NCBI GenBank assembly: GCA_012520935.1
Contig: JAAYNG010000006.1
Coordinates: forward strand, 1-53,601
Length of the DNA: 53,601 nt
Source of the DNA: Tissierellia bacterium
GTDB taxonomy: Bacteria; Bacillota; Clostridia; Tissierellales; Peptoniphilaceae
Reading direction: 5' to 3'
A program made the translations under genes and the position numbers. Below the pieces are notes generated by a model, which was given only the letters and a program-made list of their open reading frames with translations, did not search any database and was not told the origin of the DNA. Below, in pieces: positions 9,437 through 18,516 of this stretch (the stretch's first letter is position 1; every line of letters begins with the position of its first letter).

Positions 9437-10328
9437 AAATTTTGATGAACTTTTAGAATTGGTGAAGGCAAGACCAAAAAAATCTGTTTTAGGTGTTGTT
9501 TGTGCAGAGGATGAACATTCTATTGAGGCTGCGATGGAAGGAGAAAAAGAGGGTCTTGTTGAAGCAGTATTGATTGGACAAGAAGAAGTTATTAAGGATT
9601 TGCTTGCAAAGCTTGCTCCGGATTGGAAAGGACGAATTGTCCATGCTGAAAGTAAGGAAGAATCTAGTGAAAAGGCAGTTGAATTAGTAAATGCAGGTGA
9701 AATTAATGCTTTAATGAAGGGGTCCTTAGATACTTCTATTTTATTAAAGGCAGTTGTCAATAAGGAAAAAGGACTTGGAACCGGTCGTTTGATGACTCAT
9801 ATTGCCTTATATGAAATCCCAAGCTACCATAAGCTTCTTATTACAACTGACGGGGGTATGATGATGTACCCGGACTTGGAGCAAAAGAAAAAGATTATAG
9901 AAAATGCAGTTGAAGTATTCCATCAGTTAGGATACAAACAACCAAAGGTTGCTTGTGTGGGAGCAGTTGAAAAAGTAAATCCTAAAATGCCGGAAACTGT
10001 TGATGCAGCAGAATTGAAAGAACACTTTGCCGGTAGAGATGACCTTCTTGTTGAAGGACCAATTTCTTTAGACTTATCACTTAGTAAAGAGGTTGCCGAG
10101 TTAAAGAAGTATGAAAGCCCTGTAGCAGGCGATGCTGATATTATTTTACTTCCAAACATCACATCAGGAAATATACTTGGTAAGTCCATAACTATTCTTG
10201 CAAAAGGTGAAATGGCAGGAATAATTTATGGTGCAAAGGCTCCAATAATTTTAACTTCCAGAGGGTCTTCAGCTGAAGAAAAGCTTAACTCCATTGGACT
10301 TGCATCTTTAATTGAGTTAGGAGACTAA
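9429..10328 (+). CDS. ptb: Phosphate butyryltransferase (acyl-CoA:phosphate acyltransferase)
   Basis: 299 aa from ATG 9429, which follows a purine-rich GGGAGGGGAAG site; an upstream TTG at 9411 is less likely. It belongs to the phosphate acetyl/butyryltransferase family (VLGVVCAEDEHSIEAA, MKGSLDTSILLKAV, VACVGAVEKVNPKMPETVDA) and converts acyl-CoA plus phosphate to acyl-phosphate. Because it is overlapped with iorB, its likely substrates are the acyl-CoAs made by Ior (arylacetyl- or branched acyl-CoA) as well as or instead of butyryl-CoA. The substrate is an inference. Confidence 0.93.
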   Translation: MLRNFDELLELVKARPKKSVLGVVCAEDEHSIEAAMEGEKEGLVEAVLIGQEEVIKDLLAKLAPDWKGRIVHAESKEESSEKAVELVNAGEINALMKGSLDTSILLKAVVNKEKGLGTGRLMTHIALYEIPSYHKLLITTDGGMMMYPDLEQKKKIIENAVEVFHQLGYKQPKVACVGAVEKVNPKMPETVDAAELKEHFAGRDDLLVEGPISLDLSLSKEVAELKKYESPVAGDADIILLPNITSGNILGKSITILAKGEMAGIIYGAKAPIILTSRGSSAEEKLNSIGLASLIELGD

Positions 10329-10329
10329 T

Positions 10330-11388
10330 ATGGCTTTAATATTAGCAATTAATCCGGGGTCAACATCAACAAAAATTGCTGTCTATGAAAATGAGAAGTG
10401 TTTATGGAAGGACTCCATTGAGCACTCCTACGAAGAAATGGCAGCCTATAAAGATATTTATGAACAATATCCTATGCGTGTAAAGATAATTAAAGAATTT
10501 TTGAAAAAACACGGAACCAGTGAAGATAAACTAAGTGCAATTGTTGGACGGGGTGGTCCTGCAACAGACTTTAAGTCTGGTGCTTATAGGATGAACAAGG
10601 AATTAGCAGACCTAATGGTGACAAATCCAATAAACAATCATGTATCATTATTGGGTGGAATCATTGCCTTTAATATGGCTGAAGAGCTGGGCATTCCGTC
10701 ATTTATTTATGATCCGGTATCCATTAATGAATTTCCGGAAATTGCAAAAATTTCCGGTTTGAAAGGAATTGAAAGGAAGTCTGCAGGTCATTTTCTAAAT
10801 ATCCGTGCTGGTGGTCGAAAGGTTGCTACAGAAATTGGTAAAGACTTTAATGATGTAACTCTTTTAGCAGCCCACTTGGGTGGAGGAATTACTGTTGCAA
10901 TCCTCCATAAAGGAAAAGTGATCGACCTTATATCTGATGATGAAGGTCCTATGTCTCCGGAAAGAACCGGAGGTCTACCGCTACGACAAGTGATTGACCT
11001 TGCTGAGAAATATGATAAAAAGACCCTCAATAGAATAATTAGAGGTGATGGAGGTGTAGTTTCATACCTTGGCATTACTGATATGAGAGAGGTTGAAAAG
11101 CGAATTGAAGCTGGCGACAAGGAAGCAAAATTAATCTTTGATGCTATGGTTTATCAAGTCAGTAACTGGTTATCATACCTTGCTCCAATAGTTAACGGTA
11201 AAATAGACGGTATATTTTTAACAGGTGGCATTGCCTATTCTGAACGCTTTACAAATGCAGTTAAAGAGAAATTAAATTTTCTAGGACCGGTTTTCATAGT
11301 TCCCGGCGAGAATGAACTAGAGTCCCTTGCGCTGGGAGCATTGCGTGTGTTAAGAGGAGAAGAGGAAGCAAATATTTACAAAGATTAA
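10330..11388 (+). CDS. buk: Butyrate kinase-type acyl kinase
   Basis: 352 aa acetate/butyrate kinase (ASKHA fold). The N-terminal phosphate loop is INPGSTSTKIAVYE, later motifs are AHLGGGITVAILHKGKVID and DGIFLTGGIAYSERF, and the length is that of Buk, not AckA. It transfers phosphate from acyl-phosphate to ADP, the ATP-yielding step. The start lies 1 nt after the ptb stop. Together with IorAB and Ptb it forms a complete 2-oxo-acid-to-ATP pathway. Confidence 0.94.
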   Translation: MALILAINPGSTSTKIAVYENEKCLWKDSIEHSYEEMAAYKDIYEQYPMRVKIIKEFLKKHGTSEDKLSAIVGRGGPATDFKSGAYRMNKELADLMVTNPINNHVSLLGGIIAFNMAEELGIPSFIYDPVSINEFPEIAKISGLKGIERKSAGHFLNIRAGGRKVATEIGKDFNDVTLLAAHLGGGITVAILHKGKVIDLISDDEGPMSPERTGGLPLRQVIDLAEKYDKKTLNRIIRGDGGVVSYLGITDMREVEKRIEAGDKEAKLIFDAMVYQVSNWLSYLAPIVNGKIDGIFLTGGIAYSERFTNAVKEKLNFLGPVFIVPGENELESLALGALRVLRGEEEANIYKD

Positions 11389-11410
11389 AAAGCAAATTAA
11401 ATATTTAAGA

Positions 11411-11496
11411 GTAGGGGTGATTACTAATCGCCCGTACATTATAAAGGCTATAATCTTAGCTTTTTAGATGTTCGGGTGGATAATATCCGCCCCTAC
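11411..11496. repeat. MITE-like GTAGGGG...CCCCTAC palindromic repeat, copy 1
   Basis: An 86-nt element with inverted ends GTAGGGG (11411-11417) and CCCCTAC (11490-11496). It contains two hairpins: GGGTGATT-act-AATCGCCC and GGGTGGATA-a-TATCCGCCC. Related shorter copies lie at 21214, 24567 and 46496, each shortly after the stop codon of a plus-strand gene. It may end transcription or be a non-autonomous mobile element. Confidence 0.7.
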
Positions 11497-11574
11497 AAAT
11501 ATTTAATTTTTTGCCTTTAATATTTGTTTCAATTATTTATTACATAGGTAATTTTCATGTTAAAGGAGCAGGAA

Positions 11575-12201
11575 ATGAAAGATAAGGATGTACTTAATTT
11601 ATTAATTGAAATCGGAGCGATTATCTCTGAAATGTTTGGCGAAGACTGCGAAGTTGCAATTTCACAAGAAAGAAAGGTGGTTGCAATATTCAATGGACAT
11701 GTAACAAATCGAAAAGTAGGCTCATCTATTGGTCCTGAGGCAAATGAGCGTGTTGACAACTATGCTGATGGTTCTTATGTCAACTATTCAAAGACCAATA
11801 CAAACAATCCAGAATATGATTTGAAGGCTTCTACCTATTGTTTAGAATTGGACGGGAAATTCACTTCATTTTGTATAAACTATGATACAAGTACTATGGA
11901 AAGAACACTTAAAAAATTCTCAGACTTCCTTACTATCAATGGGTCTGAAACAGAAATGAAGGGGGTCCATACAGGCATTCAAAAAGACTTTGATGAAGCA
12001 GTTAAAGCAATTGGAAAATCAGTGAAGCTTATGAATAAAGAAGACAGGCTGGAAGTTATCAAATATCTTGACAAATCAGGAAGCTTTGAATATTCTAAGT
12101 CGATAGTAACAGTGGCTAAACTATTAGGAGTTACTAGGCACACCATTTATAACTACTTGAATGAGCTAGGGATTAGCATGAGTAAGTCTTCTGAATTATA
12201 A
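11575..12201 (+). CDS. YheO/DauR-type transcriptional regulator
   Basis: 208 aa from ATG 11575, chosen because AAAGGAG sits 6 nt before it; an ATG at 11557 has no such site. Residues about 1-115 are a PAS-like YheO domain (EIGAIISEMFGEDCEVAI), and the C-terminus is a DauR-like helix-turn-helix (VAKLLGVTRHTIYNYLNEL). This class controls amino-acid catabolic genes (for example D-arginine). It lies just downstream of the iorAB-ptb-buk operon and may regulate it or the transporter that follows; this is inferred from position. Confidence 0.85.
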   Translation: MKDKDVLNLLIEIGAIISEMFGEDCEVAISQERKVVAIFNGHVTNRKVGSSIGPEANERVDNYADGSYVNYSKTNTNNPEYDLKASTYCLELDGKFTSFCINYDTSTMERTLKKFSDFLTINGSETEMKGVHTGIQKDFDEAVKAIGKSVKLMNKEDRLEVIKYLDKSGSFEYSKSIVTVAKLLGVTRHTIYNYLNELGISMSKSSEL

Positions 12202-12310
12202 TTATGCAAAGATACGATTAAAAAATGTATAATTTGGATATAAACTTTTGTAAATCAGAGATAAGGAGGAAGTAATAAGATAAAAAAATGTTTTCTTATT
12301 ACTGAATAAT

Positions 12311-13195
12311 ATGTCACATTATGGAGAGCTAGCTGCAATTACTGCTGCTTTGATATGGACTTCATCCAGCGAATTAATTGAACGAAAGGGAAAAGATATT
12401 GCTCCAGTTACTATCAACTTTTATCGAATGATAATTGCTTTTTTTCTAGTTACAATTGTTATTTTTTTTGTTCAAGGAACAATTTTTCCCAATGAAGCAA
12501 ATATTAGTGCTTGGTTATAGCTAATCTGTTCTGGCCTACTTGGTTTTGCTTTTGGAGATATTTTCCTTTTTAAATCCTTTCAGTTAATAGGTTCTCGACT
12601 TTCCTTATTAATCTATACTTGTAATCCTATTATCATTGCAGTTCTAAGTTTCTTTTTCCTTAGGGAGAAGTTGTCTTTATTAAATCTAATTGGAAGTTTA
12701 TTAATTATCGGAGGGATCGCCTTAGTAATAGCAAAGAAAAAAGACCAAAACCTAATAGACAAAAAAATTTCTTTAGTTGATTTAGGACCTGCATTATTGG
12801 CATCTCTGGGTCAGGCTGGAGGAGTTATTCTAAGTAAACTTGGTATGGTTTCACTAGACCCTTTATCTGCTACACAAATAAGGTTGATTGGTGGCCTTGT
12901 AGGTATGGTTTTGTTAATTTCTTTTTTAAGAAACTGGAAGGAATTAATTATACCTAACACAAATAAAGATTCTTATATAGCCATTGGATATGTTTCAATC
13001 GTGGGTACTTTTATAGCAGTCTTTCTTTCTATGATAGCCATTAAAAATGCACCAGCAGCAGTAGCCTCTGTCCTTATGTCAACTCAACCGGTATTAATCT
13101 TGCCAATTTCTTGGCTGTTGACTAAACAGAAAGTTCAGCTTGTTGAAGTTATCGGTGCATGTATGACATTGCTAGGTGTGTCGCTACTTATATAA
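12311..13195 (+). pseudogene. EamA/DMT-family transporter, interrupted by in-frame TAG
   Basis: 294 codons read continuously as a ten-helix drug/metabolite transporter (EamA) if the TAG at 12518-12520 is ignored. Before it lie GELAAITAALIWTSSSELIE and further helices; after it the same frame continues LICSGLLGFAFGDIFLFKSF and runs to the normal end of the family. No frameshift is needed, so a single nonsense change, perhaps from a Trp or other codon, explains the break. TAG is a genuine terminator elsewhere in the window. Restart at TTG 12671 would give only the C-terminal half. It was probably a metabolite exporter. Confidence 0.85.
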
Positions 13196-13431
13196 GAGTT
13201 ATAGAATTGAATTATTAGAATAGATCTTCTTGAAGTCTTATAAGAAAAGCATAAATAAAAACAATACTTTATTTCAAAAATATAGGTCGTCATGGTTGGT
13301 TTAATATCAGCTGTGGCGATTTTTAAATAGAATGAGTGATAAAATGATTGATAATTTGAGTGATAAATTCTATAATATATTAAAGATAATATAAGTTAAT
13401 AATAAGATATACAAGAAAATAGGAGGACACC
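13196..13431. other. AT-rich gap between EamA pseudogene and HAD gene
   Basis: 236 nt with no supportable ORF. The sequence GAGTGATAAA occurs twice about 30 nt apart (near 13332 and 13358) shortly before the HAD gene. No clear promoter or terminator was identified. Confidence 0.4.
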
Positions 13432-13902
13432 ATGATAGAAATTAAAATACCGGGCAGGGCTGAATACAAAATTGAAAATATTGTTTTTGATTATAATGGA
13501 ACTATTGCTGCAGATGGAAGGATTAATCCTTCTGTAAGGGAAAAGTTAGCTACTTTGTGCAAGATGGCAAAGGTTTATGTCCTTACTGCAGATACTTATG
13601 GGTCGGCTGAAAAGGAATGTCAGGGGCTTGACCTAACGCTAAAAACATTTCCTAAAGACAATGCAGGAGACCATAAGGCTGAAATTGTTAGGGGGCTTGG
13701 TGGAATGAATACTGTTTGTTTTGGAAACGGCTACAATGATGTTAAGATGTTTCAAGTTGGGATACTTTCTATAGCAGTCCTTGAAAGTGAAGGGATGTAT
13801 GCAGGATTATTAAATAAGGCTGATGTCCTTGTAAGGACAATTGACGATGGATTAAATTTACTTTTAAATACAAATGCAATGGTGGCAACACTCAGGGCTT
13901 AG
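13432..13902 (+). CDS. HAD-superfamily phosphatase (soluble P-type-ATPase-like)
   Basis: 156 aa with all four HAD motifs: I VFDYNGTIA (nucleophile Asp, but Asn replaces the usual second Asp), II VLTADT, III lysine in FPKDNAGDHK, and IV FGNGYNDVKMF. DYNGT is typical of the small 'soluble P-type ATPase' HAD group. It has an AGGAGG ribosome site and ends in TAG. The physiological substrate is unknown. It stands alone, before a damaged peptidase gene. Confidence 0.85.
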   Translation: MIEIKIPGRAEYKIENIVFDYNGTIAADGRINPSVREKLATLCKMAKVYVLTADTYGSAEKECQGLDLTLKTFPKDNAGDHKAEIVRGLGGMNTVCFGNGYNDVKMFQVGILSIAVLESEGMYAGLLNKADVLVRTIDDGLNLLLNTNAMVATLRA

Positions 13903-13932
13903 CCTTGTTGGCATTAGTTGAAAGCAGGTGGC

Positions 13933-15084
13933 TTGAATGCAGAAATTAAACCTAACTTTAAGTAATAGGATAGAAGGAATATTTCAAAAAATTTTCTAAA
14001 ATATGAAAATTATTTTGTTTTAAATAAAGATTTTATTGTTGATGAGATATTGATTAATAATAAGTCATATGAGATAGATTTGGATGGAACAATTCAAAAT
14101 GTTAAAAAATATAAGATACAAGCCAAATCAGGAGATTCAATAGTAATTCGTTACCACGGAGAATTAAATGGTAAAAGTGGTGCCTATCCTTATGTTCGAG
14201 AAAAAACGATAGATGAATTTTATATTCTTAGGGAAGAAACAAGGTACTTTCCTATTTTTCGCTTGCCAGATTCTATTGAATATATAAATAATTTGTTAAA
14301 CCCTAAATCTGAAGATGAGTTTGAATTATCTATTAAATTATTAAGAGAAGGAAATGTTTGTTCTAATTTGCTTCGAACTGGTGATACCTATATAGGATCT
14401 AACCCTACAATAGCTGTAGGTTATTTTGAGACAAAAACATTTAATTTTGGGCAAGTTCACTATTCTTTGAGCAAAGAGGTATTTATACAAGAGTTGGAAA
14501 AATTAATAAAAGATGTTGAAAAATTTATGAGTCGTTATTTAGTTGCAAAAATTGACCGGTTAAGAATAATTCTTATTCCGGATAATTATGGTAGCTTTGT
14601 TATTAATGATACATTGTTTTTGGAAGAAAAGGCTCTAACGCAAGCGTTTTTTCTAATTCACGAATTAATACATACAAAGTGGAATCCGAAGGTGGAGATG
14701 AATTGCCAAAGGACACGATTTTTTGATGAAGCTCTTACCCAATATTTTACATTCCGGATGTTAGAGGCCACAGATATTCAATCTGCAGAGATTGCAAAAG
14801 GAGAATTTTTAACAGGTTTTGAGGAAATGAAAAGAGAACTTGAAGAAGTTCCTCCACTGGATAAATGGGGGGAAATGGGTGTTAGCGACTTGGCTTACAA
14901 TTTTGGACCTTTGATTTTTATAGAACTTGAGAAAAAATTGGGTCGTAAAGATATGGATATCTTATTGGCAAGACTATTAAATGAGTTTAAATATAGAGAG
15001 GTTGATTTTGAAAAGTTTATTGAAATAATACCAAAGGAGAATGGAAAGGATTATTTTAGACATATACTTTACCGATTAAAGTAA
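13933..15084 (+). pseudogene. M1-like gluzincin metallopeptidase with stops near its 5' end
   Basis: The main reading frame (14050-15084) has HELIH followed after exactly 18 residues by the Glu of FFDEAL, the zinc-binding HExxH-x18-E of M1 aminopeptidases. The only start inside it (TTG 14050) has no ribosome site. The same frame stays coding-like upstream (NFLKYENYFVLNKDF) to a TTG at 13933 preceded by GCAGGTGG, but is crossed by TAA TAG at 13963-13968. The likeliest reading is a 383-codon gene inactivated at codons 11-12. If translation starts later, a functional catalytic domain could still be made. Confidence 0.65.
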
Positions 15085-15107
15085 ATAAACTTTATGGAGG
15101 ATTTAAG

Positions 15108-15638
15108 ATGGATGGGATAATAATTAGGAAGGGAAGAGAAGAAGATTTGGATTATATATCCAAACTATATGATGACTTGAACGATTATCTTGCAAGTAAA
15201 GATAAGTATAATAGCTGGAAAAAGGGTGTATATCCAGTCAGGGAGGATGCCGAGCTTGGTTTAAAGGAAGGAAGCTTGTTTGTTGCCTTTTATGGTGATG
15301 AAATTGTGGGCACTATGAAACTTCGTCAAGTATCAGATAAGGAATATGCACTTGTCAATTGGAAGGAAGACTTATCTGATAATGAAATTTTTGTCTTGCA
15401 CACTTTTCTTACAAGTCCAAAGTATATGAAGCTGGGCATTGGTAAAAAAATGCTTGAATATGCCTTTAAATATGCGAAAGAGAACAATAAAAAGGCTATC
15501 AGGCTGGATGTTTATGAAGGGAACATTCCTGCAATCAACCTCTATGAGGCCATGGGCTTTACTTTTGTAGGAAGGCTAAATTTCGGGACTGAAAGACATG
15601 GTCTTGACTGGTATAGCATGTATGAGAAAACATTTTAG
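15108..15638 (+). CDS. GNAT-family N-acetyltransferase
   Basis: 176 aa. The acetyl-CoA-binding GNAT core is present: motif A LGIGKKMLEYAFKYAKENN, followed by AIRLDVYEGNIPAINLYEAMGF. It has a GGAGG ribosome site. It lies between the peptidase pseudogene and a small lipoprotein gene. The substrate cannot be told from sequence. Confidence 0.88.
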   Translation: MDGIIIRKGREEDLDYISKLYDDLNDYLASKDKYNSWKKGVYPVREDAELGLKEGSLFVAFYGDEIVGTMKLRQVSDKEYALVNWKEDLSDNEIFVLHTFLTSPKYMKLGIGKKMLEYAFKYAKENNKKAIRLDVYEGNIPAINLYEAMGFTFVGRLNFGTERHGLDWYSMYEKTF

Positions 15639-15660
15639 GAAACTTTGAACAGGAGGGTGT

Positions 15661-15891
15661 ATGATGAAAAGAATGTTGACAGTTCTTGTAATAATAGGTA
15701 TGTTAGTTCTGTTTGTCGGCTGTGGTTATGAAACTACTTCTAATGTTTCGATGAAAGGAGTTCTTGTTTCAGGGGAGGCTACTCTGACAGTCCGTTCTCT
15801 CGAACCGAATTATGTGCTTGAGATTGTTTCCATTCGAGAGGCTAAGGAAGAGGAAATGGGGCTTGATTCTTTGCAACTAAAGATAGAATAA
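15661..15891 (+). CDS. Small putative lipoprotein
   Basis: 76 aa. N-terminal basic residues, a hydrophobic stretch and FVGC (Cys near residue 21) look like a lipoprotein signal. The mature part is a short beta-rich domain of unknown family. An AGGAGG site sits 6 nt before the start, and it is 13 nt from the P-loop gene that follows. It could be a truncated form of a larger lipoprotein; nothing more specific is visible. Confidence 0.6.
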   Translation: MMKRMLTVLVIIGMLVLFVGCGYETTSNVSMKGVLVSGEATLTVRSLEPNYVLEIVSIREAKEEEMGLDSLQLKIE

Positions 15892-15904
15892 AAGGAAGAT
15901 AAAA

Positions 15905-16414
15905 ATGAAAAGAGCTATAGTGATTGGTTGCCCAGGTAGTGGTAAAAGTACATTTTCACTTGCCTTGCATGAGGTAACGCAAATTCCGATTTATCATTTA
16001 GACATGCTGAACTGGAATGCAGACAAAACGACTGTAGAAAAGTCTGTCTTCTTAGAGAGGCTTAAGCAAGTTATTGAGAAAGATGCTTGGATAATTGACG
16101 GGAATTATGGTTCAACTATGGAGCTACGCCTAAAGGCTTGTGACACTGTTTACTTTCTGGATTACTCTTTAGAAGTTTGCCTTGATGGGATTGAGTCAAG
16201 AAGGGGGAAGGTAAGGGTTGATATGCCTTGGGTGGATTCGGAAGACCATATTGATGAAGAATTTATTATGTTTATAAAAAGCTTTAATGATGAAAGTAGA
16301 CCTGCAGTAATTGACTTGCTGAATAAATATAAGGATAAGGATATTTATATCTTTAAAAGTCGTGAAGAAGCTGATAGGTACTTATCAAAATTAAATGGGA
16401 ATAGTGATTATTAG
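15905..16414 (+). CDS. P-loop NTPase (adenylate-kinase/FlaR-like)
   Basis: 169 aa. Walker A is GCPGSGKST at residues 8-16, followed by a DMLNW region and the WIIDGNY segment typical of topology-modulation/FlaR-like small kinases, then a lid-like region rich in basic residues. It probably phosphorylates a nucleotide or small metabolite, but the substrate is unknown. Confidence 0.8.
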   Translation: MKRAIVIGCPGSGKSTFSLALHEVTQIPIYHLDMLNWNADKTTVEKSVFLERLKQVIEKDAWIIDGNYGSTMELRLKACDTVYFLDYSLEVCLDGIESRRGKVRVDMPWVDSEDHIDEEFIMFIKSFNDESRPAVIDLLNKYKDKDIYIFKSREEADRYLSKLNGNSDY

Positions 16415-16516
16415 AACAGAGAGGTTTTTTAACAAGGCTTAATTATTAAAAAAACGGACATTGGAAGTTCAAAAGCGGACATAGGAGGATAAATTCTATA
16501 TTAATTGGAGATAAAA

Positions 16517-17030
16517 ATGAAATTTATAATGCCTAGCAAGGAATATAAAGACAGGGCGATAGACTTTATTTCAGAGCTATATCAAAACAATTCAGAAATT
16601 AATGGGACAGGTGGCTTGGACAGGTATTTGAGGGAGTCAACCTATGAAGACTGGCTGGATAATTTAAACTCTGACAAAGGAGAAGACAATCCTACTTTAA
16701 CATATTTTTGTGAGGGTAGAGGACGAGAAAATTATTGGAATGGTTAATATCCGTCTTATGTTAAATGATTTTTTTAAAGAAGAGGTCGGGCATATAGGAT
16801 ATGTAATAAGACCAAGTGAAAGAAGGAAGGCTTATGGGATAAGGATGTTAGGTGAGACTTTGGAGTTTACAAAAATTTTAGGTCTAAAGGACATTATCAT
16901 TACCTGCGACAAGTCAAATATTGGCTCAGCTAAAGTTATACAGAATTGTGGGGGAAGGCTTGATAAGGAGTTTTATAGCGAGACTTTTGAAGAAGTGATA
17001 CAGAGGTATGTTATAAGGGAAAAAGAATGA
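16517..17030 (+). pseudogene. GNAT acetyltransferase, frameshifted in a T-run
   Basis: Two overlapping frames make one GNAT protein. The first (from ATG 16517) runs to LTYF; the second continues VRVEDEKIIGMVNIR and contains the acetyl-CoA core (GHIGYVIRPSERRKAYG) and SNIGSAKVIQNCGG. Removing one T from the five-T run at about 16703-16707 restores a continuous frame. This may be a real frameshift, slippage-type phase variation or a sequencing error. The 3' end overlaps the flavodoxin start (ATGA). Confidence 0.82.
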
Positions 17031-17488
17031 AAATATTAATTGTATTTTACTCATATTCGGGAATAACAAGAGGATTAGCAGAAGATATTGCTTTAATAAC
17101 CGGTGGAGAATTAAGGGAATTGAAACCAGAAAAACCTTATTCTTTTTCTTATAACACAGCAGTAAAAGAAGTTAGGGGAGAAATTGAAAGAGGTCATTGC
17201 AGAAAGCTTTCGGAAGGATTGGAAAGTGTAGACGATGCAGATTTGATTTTCGTAGGCTCGCCTAATTGGCTGAAAACATTTGCACCGCCTGTATTAACTT
17301 TTTTAAGGACAGTTACTTTAAAGGGAAAAATTATAATACCTTTCTGCACTCACGGCGGAGGAGGTTTTGGTAAAATGATAGAAGACTTCCAAAGGGAATG
17401 TAAAGATTCTATTATAAAAGAGGGTATTGCATTAGAGGGAGATTATAGCTTTGATGAATTGCAAGAATGGTTGGAAAATAATATTTAA
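17027..17488 (+). CDS. Flavodoxin-family protein
   Basis: 153 aa. The N-terminal FMN phosphate loop is FYSYSGITRGLA, and the later SPNWLKTFAPPVLTFL and CTHGGGGFGK segments match flavodoxins of the short-chain redox group. It is probably a cytosolic electron carrier or FMN-dependent reductase. The start overlaps the stop of the frameshifted GNAT gene by 4 nt. Confidence 0.87.
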   Translation: MKILIVFYSYSGITRGLAEDIALITGGELRELKPEKPYSFSYNTAVKEVRGEIERGHCRKLSEGLESVDDADLIFVGSPNWLKTFAPPVLTFLRTVTLKGKIIIPFCTHGGGGFGKMIEDFQRECKDSIIKEGIALEGDYSFDELQEWLENNI

Positions 17489-17506
17489 TTTTCAGGAGTT
17501 CGTTCA

Positions 17507-17965
17507 ATGTTAGATGTTACAGTAATGAAATTTCAAGATTGTATATACACAGATAGTCAAAGGGGGAATAAAGATGCTATTAATTGGTGTTAAAGAGGAA
17601 ATTCTTGGCTCTACTCAAGGTGGAATTTGACTTATCCTGCAAGCTGGGAGGCTATTTTAAAGGCAGCTAAGTCGGTTTATGATTATTATGATGGGTTGGA
17701 GGTGTTGGTTGACTATAATCTTATTGAATTCCAATCAAAGGAAGACATTTTAAAATTTGATGAGTCATCAAAATTGACTTTTCGTGGCATGTCAACTATT
17801 ATAAAAGCTCCAATTATAATTACTTTTTATAATCAGCTTGATATAATTGATGTCAATGTTCTTATGACAGTTGAGGAATTTGATTCGGCTGATTATGAAA
17901 AATTCAACAAGTCTTTATGCACATATTTGGACAGTATAGAATTGACTATGCATAGGATAGGATGA
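17507..17965 (+). pseudogene. Unknown protein interrupted by in-frame TAA
   Basis: 152 codons from ATG 17507. The frame reads DAINWC, TAA (17591-17593), RGNSWLYSRWNLTYPASWEA and on to the end, with coding-like composition on both sides and no shift. The C-terminal 112 codons (from TTG 17627) could be read alone. No family was recognised; the protein is acidic with no membrane segment. It looks like a recent nonsense mutation. Confidence 0.6.
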
Positions 17966-18005
17966 AAGGATATTGGGTCAGGAACTAAATTTTAAGGAGG
18001 AAAAT

Positions 18006-18401
18006 ATGATGAATCTTGAGTACGCAAACAAAATTGTAGATGCAGCGATTGCAGGAGCAAAAAAAATGGGGGTTGATTTTGTAGTAACTGTCTGCGACCC
18101 AGAAGGAAATGTTATTGTCACTAAACGAATGGACAAGGCCCTTAAGGTCTCGAGCCAAGTATCTCCAGCCAAGGCAATTACTGCTGCTCACTTCCGTATG
18201 AACACAATCGATTTACAAAAAGATGAAACATTAAGTCGCGTCTTTGGTTTATGGGCAGACAAAACTCTTTTTGGATATACCTACATTGGAGGAGGACGCT
18301 TATTGATTAAAGATGGGGAAGTAATTGGTTCCATTGGTGCCAGTGGTGGAAGTATTGAAGAGGATGAGGCTGTATGCATGGCAGGAATTGCTGCTTTATA
18401 A
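18006..18401 (+). CDS. GlcG/HbpS-family heme-degrading-domain protein
   Basis: 131 aa from ATG 18006, placed 5 nt after AAGGAGG; upstream starts lack a site. It is a DUF336/GlcG family member (VTVCDPEGNVIVTKRMD, SPAKAITAAHF, GGGRLLIKDGEVIGSIGASGG). These small cytosolic or exported proteins bind heme or cobalamin-like ligands, or accompany glycolate and diol catabolism. No such pathway is adjacent, so the role is open. It is followed by a strong bidirectional terminator. Confidence 0.88.
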   Translation: MMNLEYANKIVDAAIAGAKKMGVDFVVTVCDPEGNVIVTKRMDKALKVSSQVSPAKAITAAHFRMNTIDLQKDETLSRVFGLWADKTLFGYTYIGGGRLLIKDGEVIGSIGASGGSIEEDEAVCMAGIAAL

Positions 18402-18453
18402 GAAAATATCTTATTATTAGTTAAGAAATAAAATAATATCCTATAAGTTAAGT

Positions 18454-18516
18454 AAAAAAATAGGATATCTTCCGTGAGTTAGACTAGGTCTATACACGGA
18501 GGATATCCTATTTTTT
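18454..18516. terminator. Bidirectional terminator between glcG-like gene and selO
   Basis: A long near-perfect hairpin: AAAAAATAGGATATC with TCCGTG on the left, CACGGA with GATATCCTATTTTTT on the right, and A/T runs on both sides so it works on both strands. The selO stop codon lies in its last bases. Confidence 0.88.
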
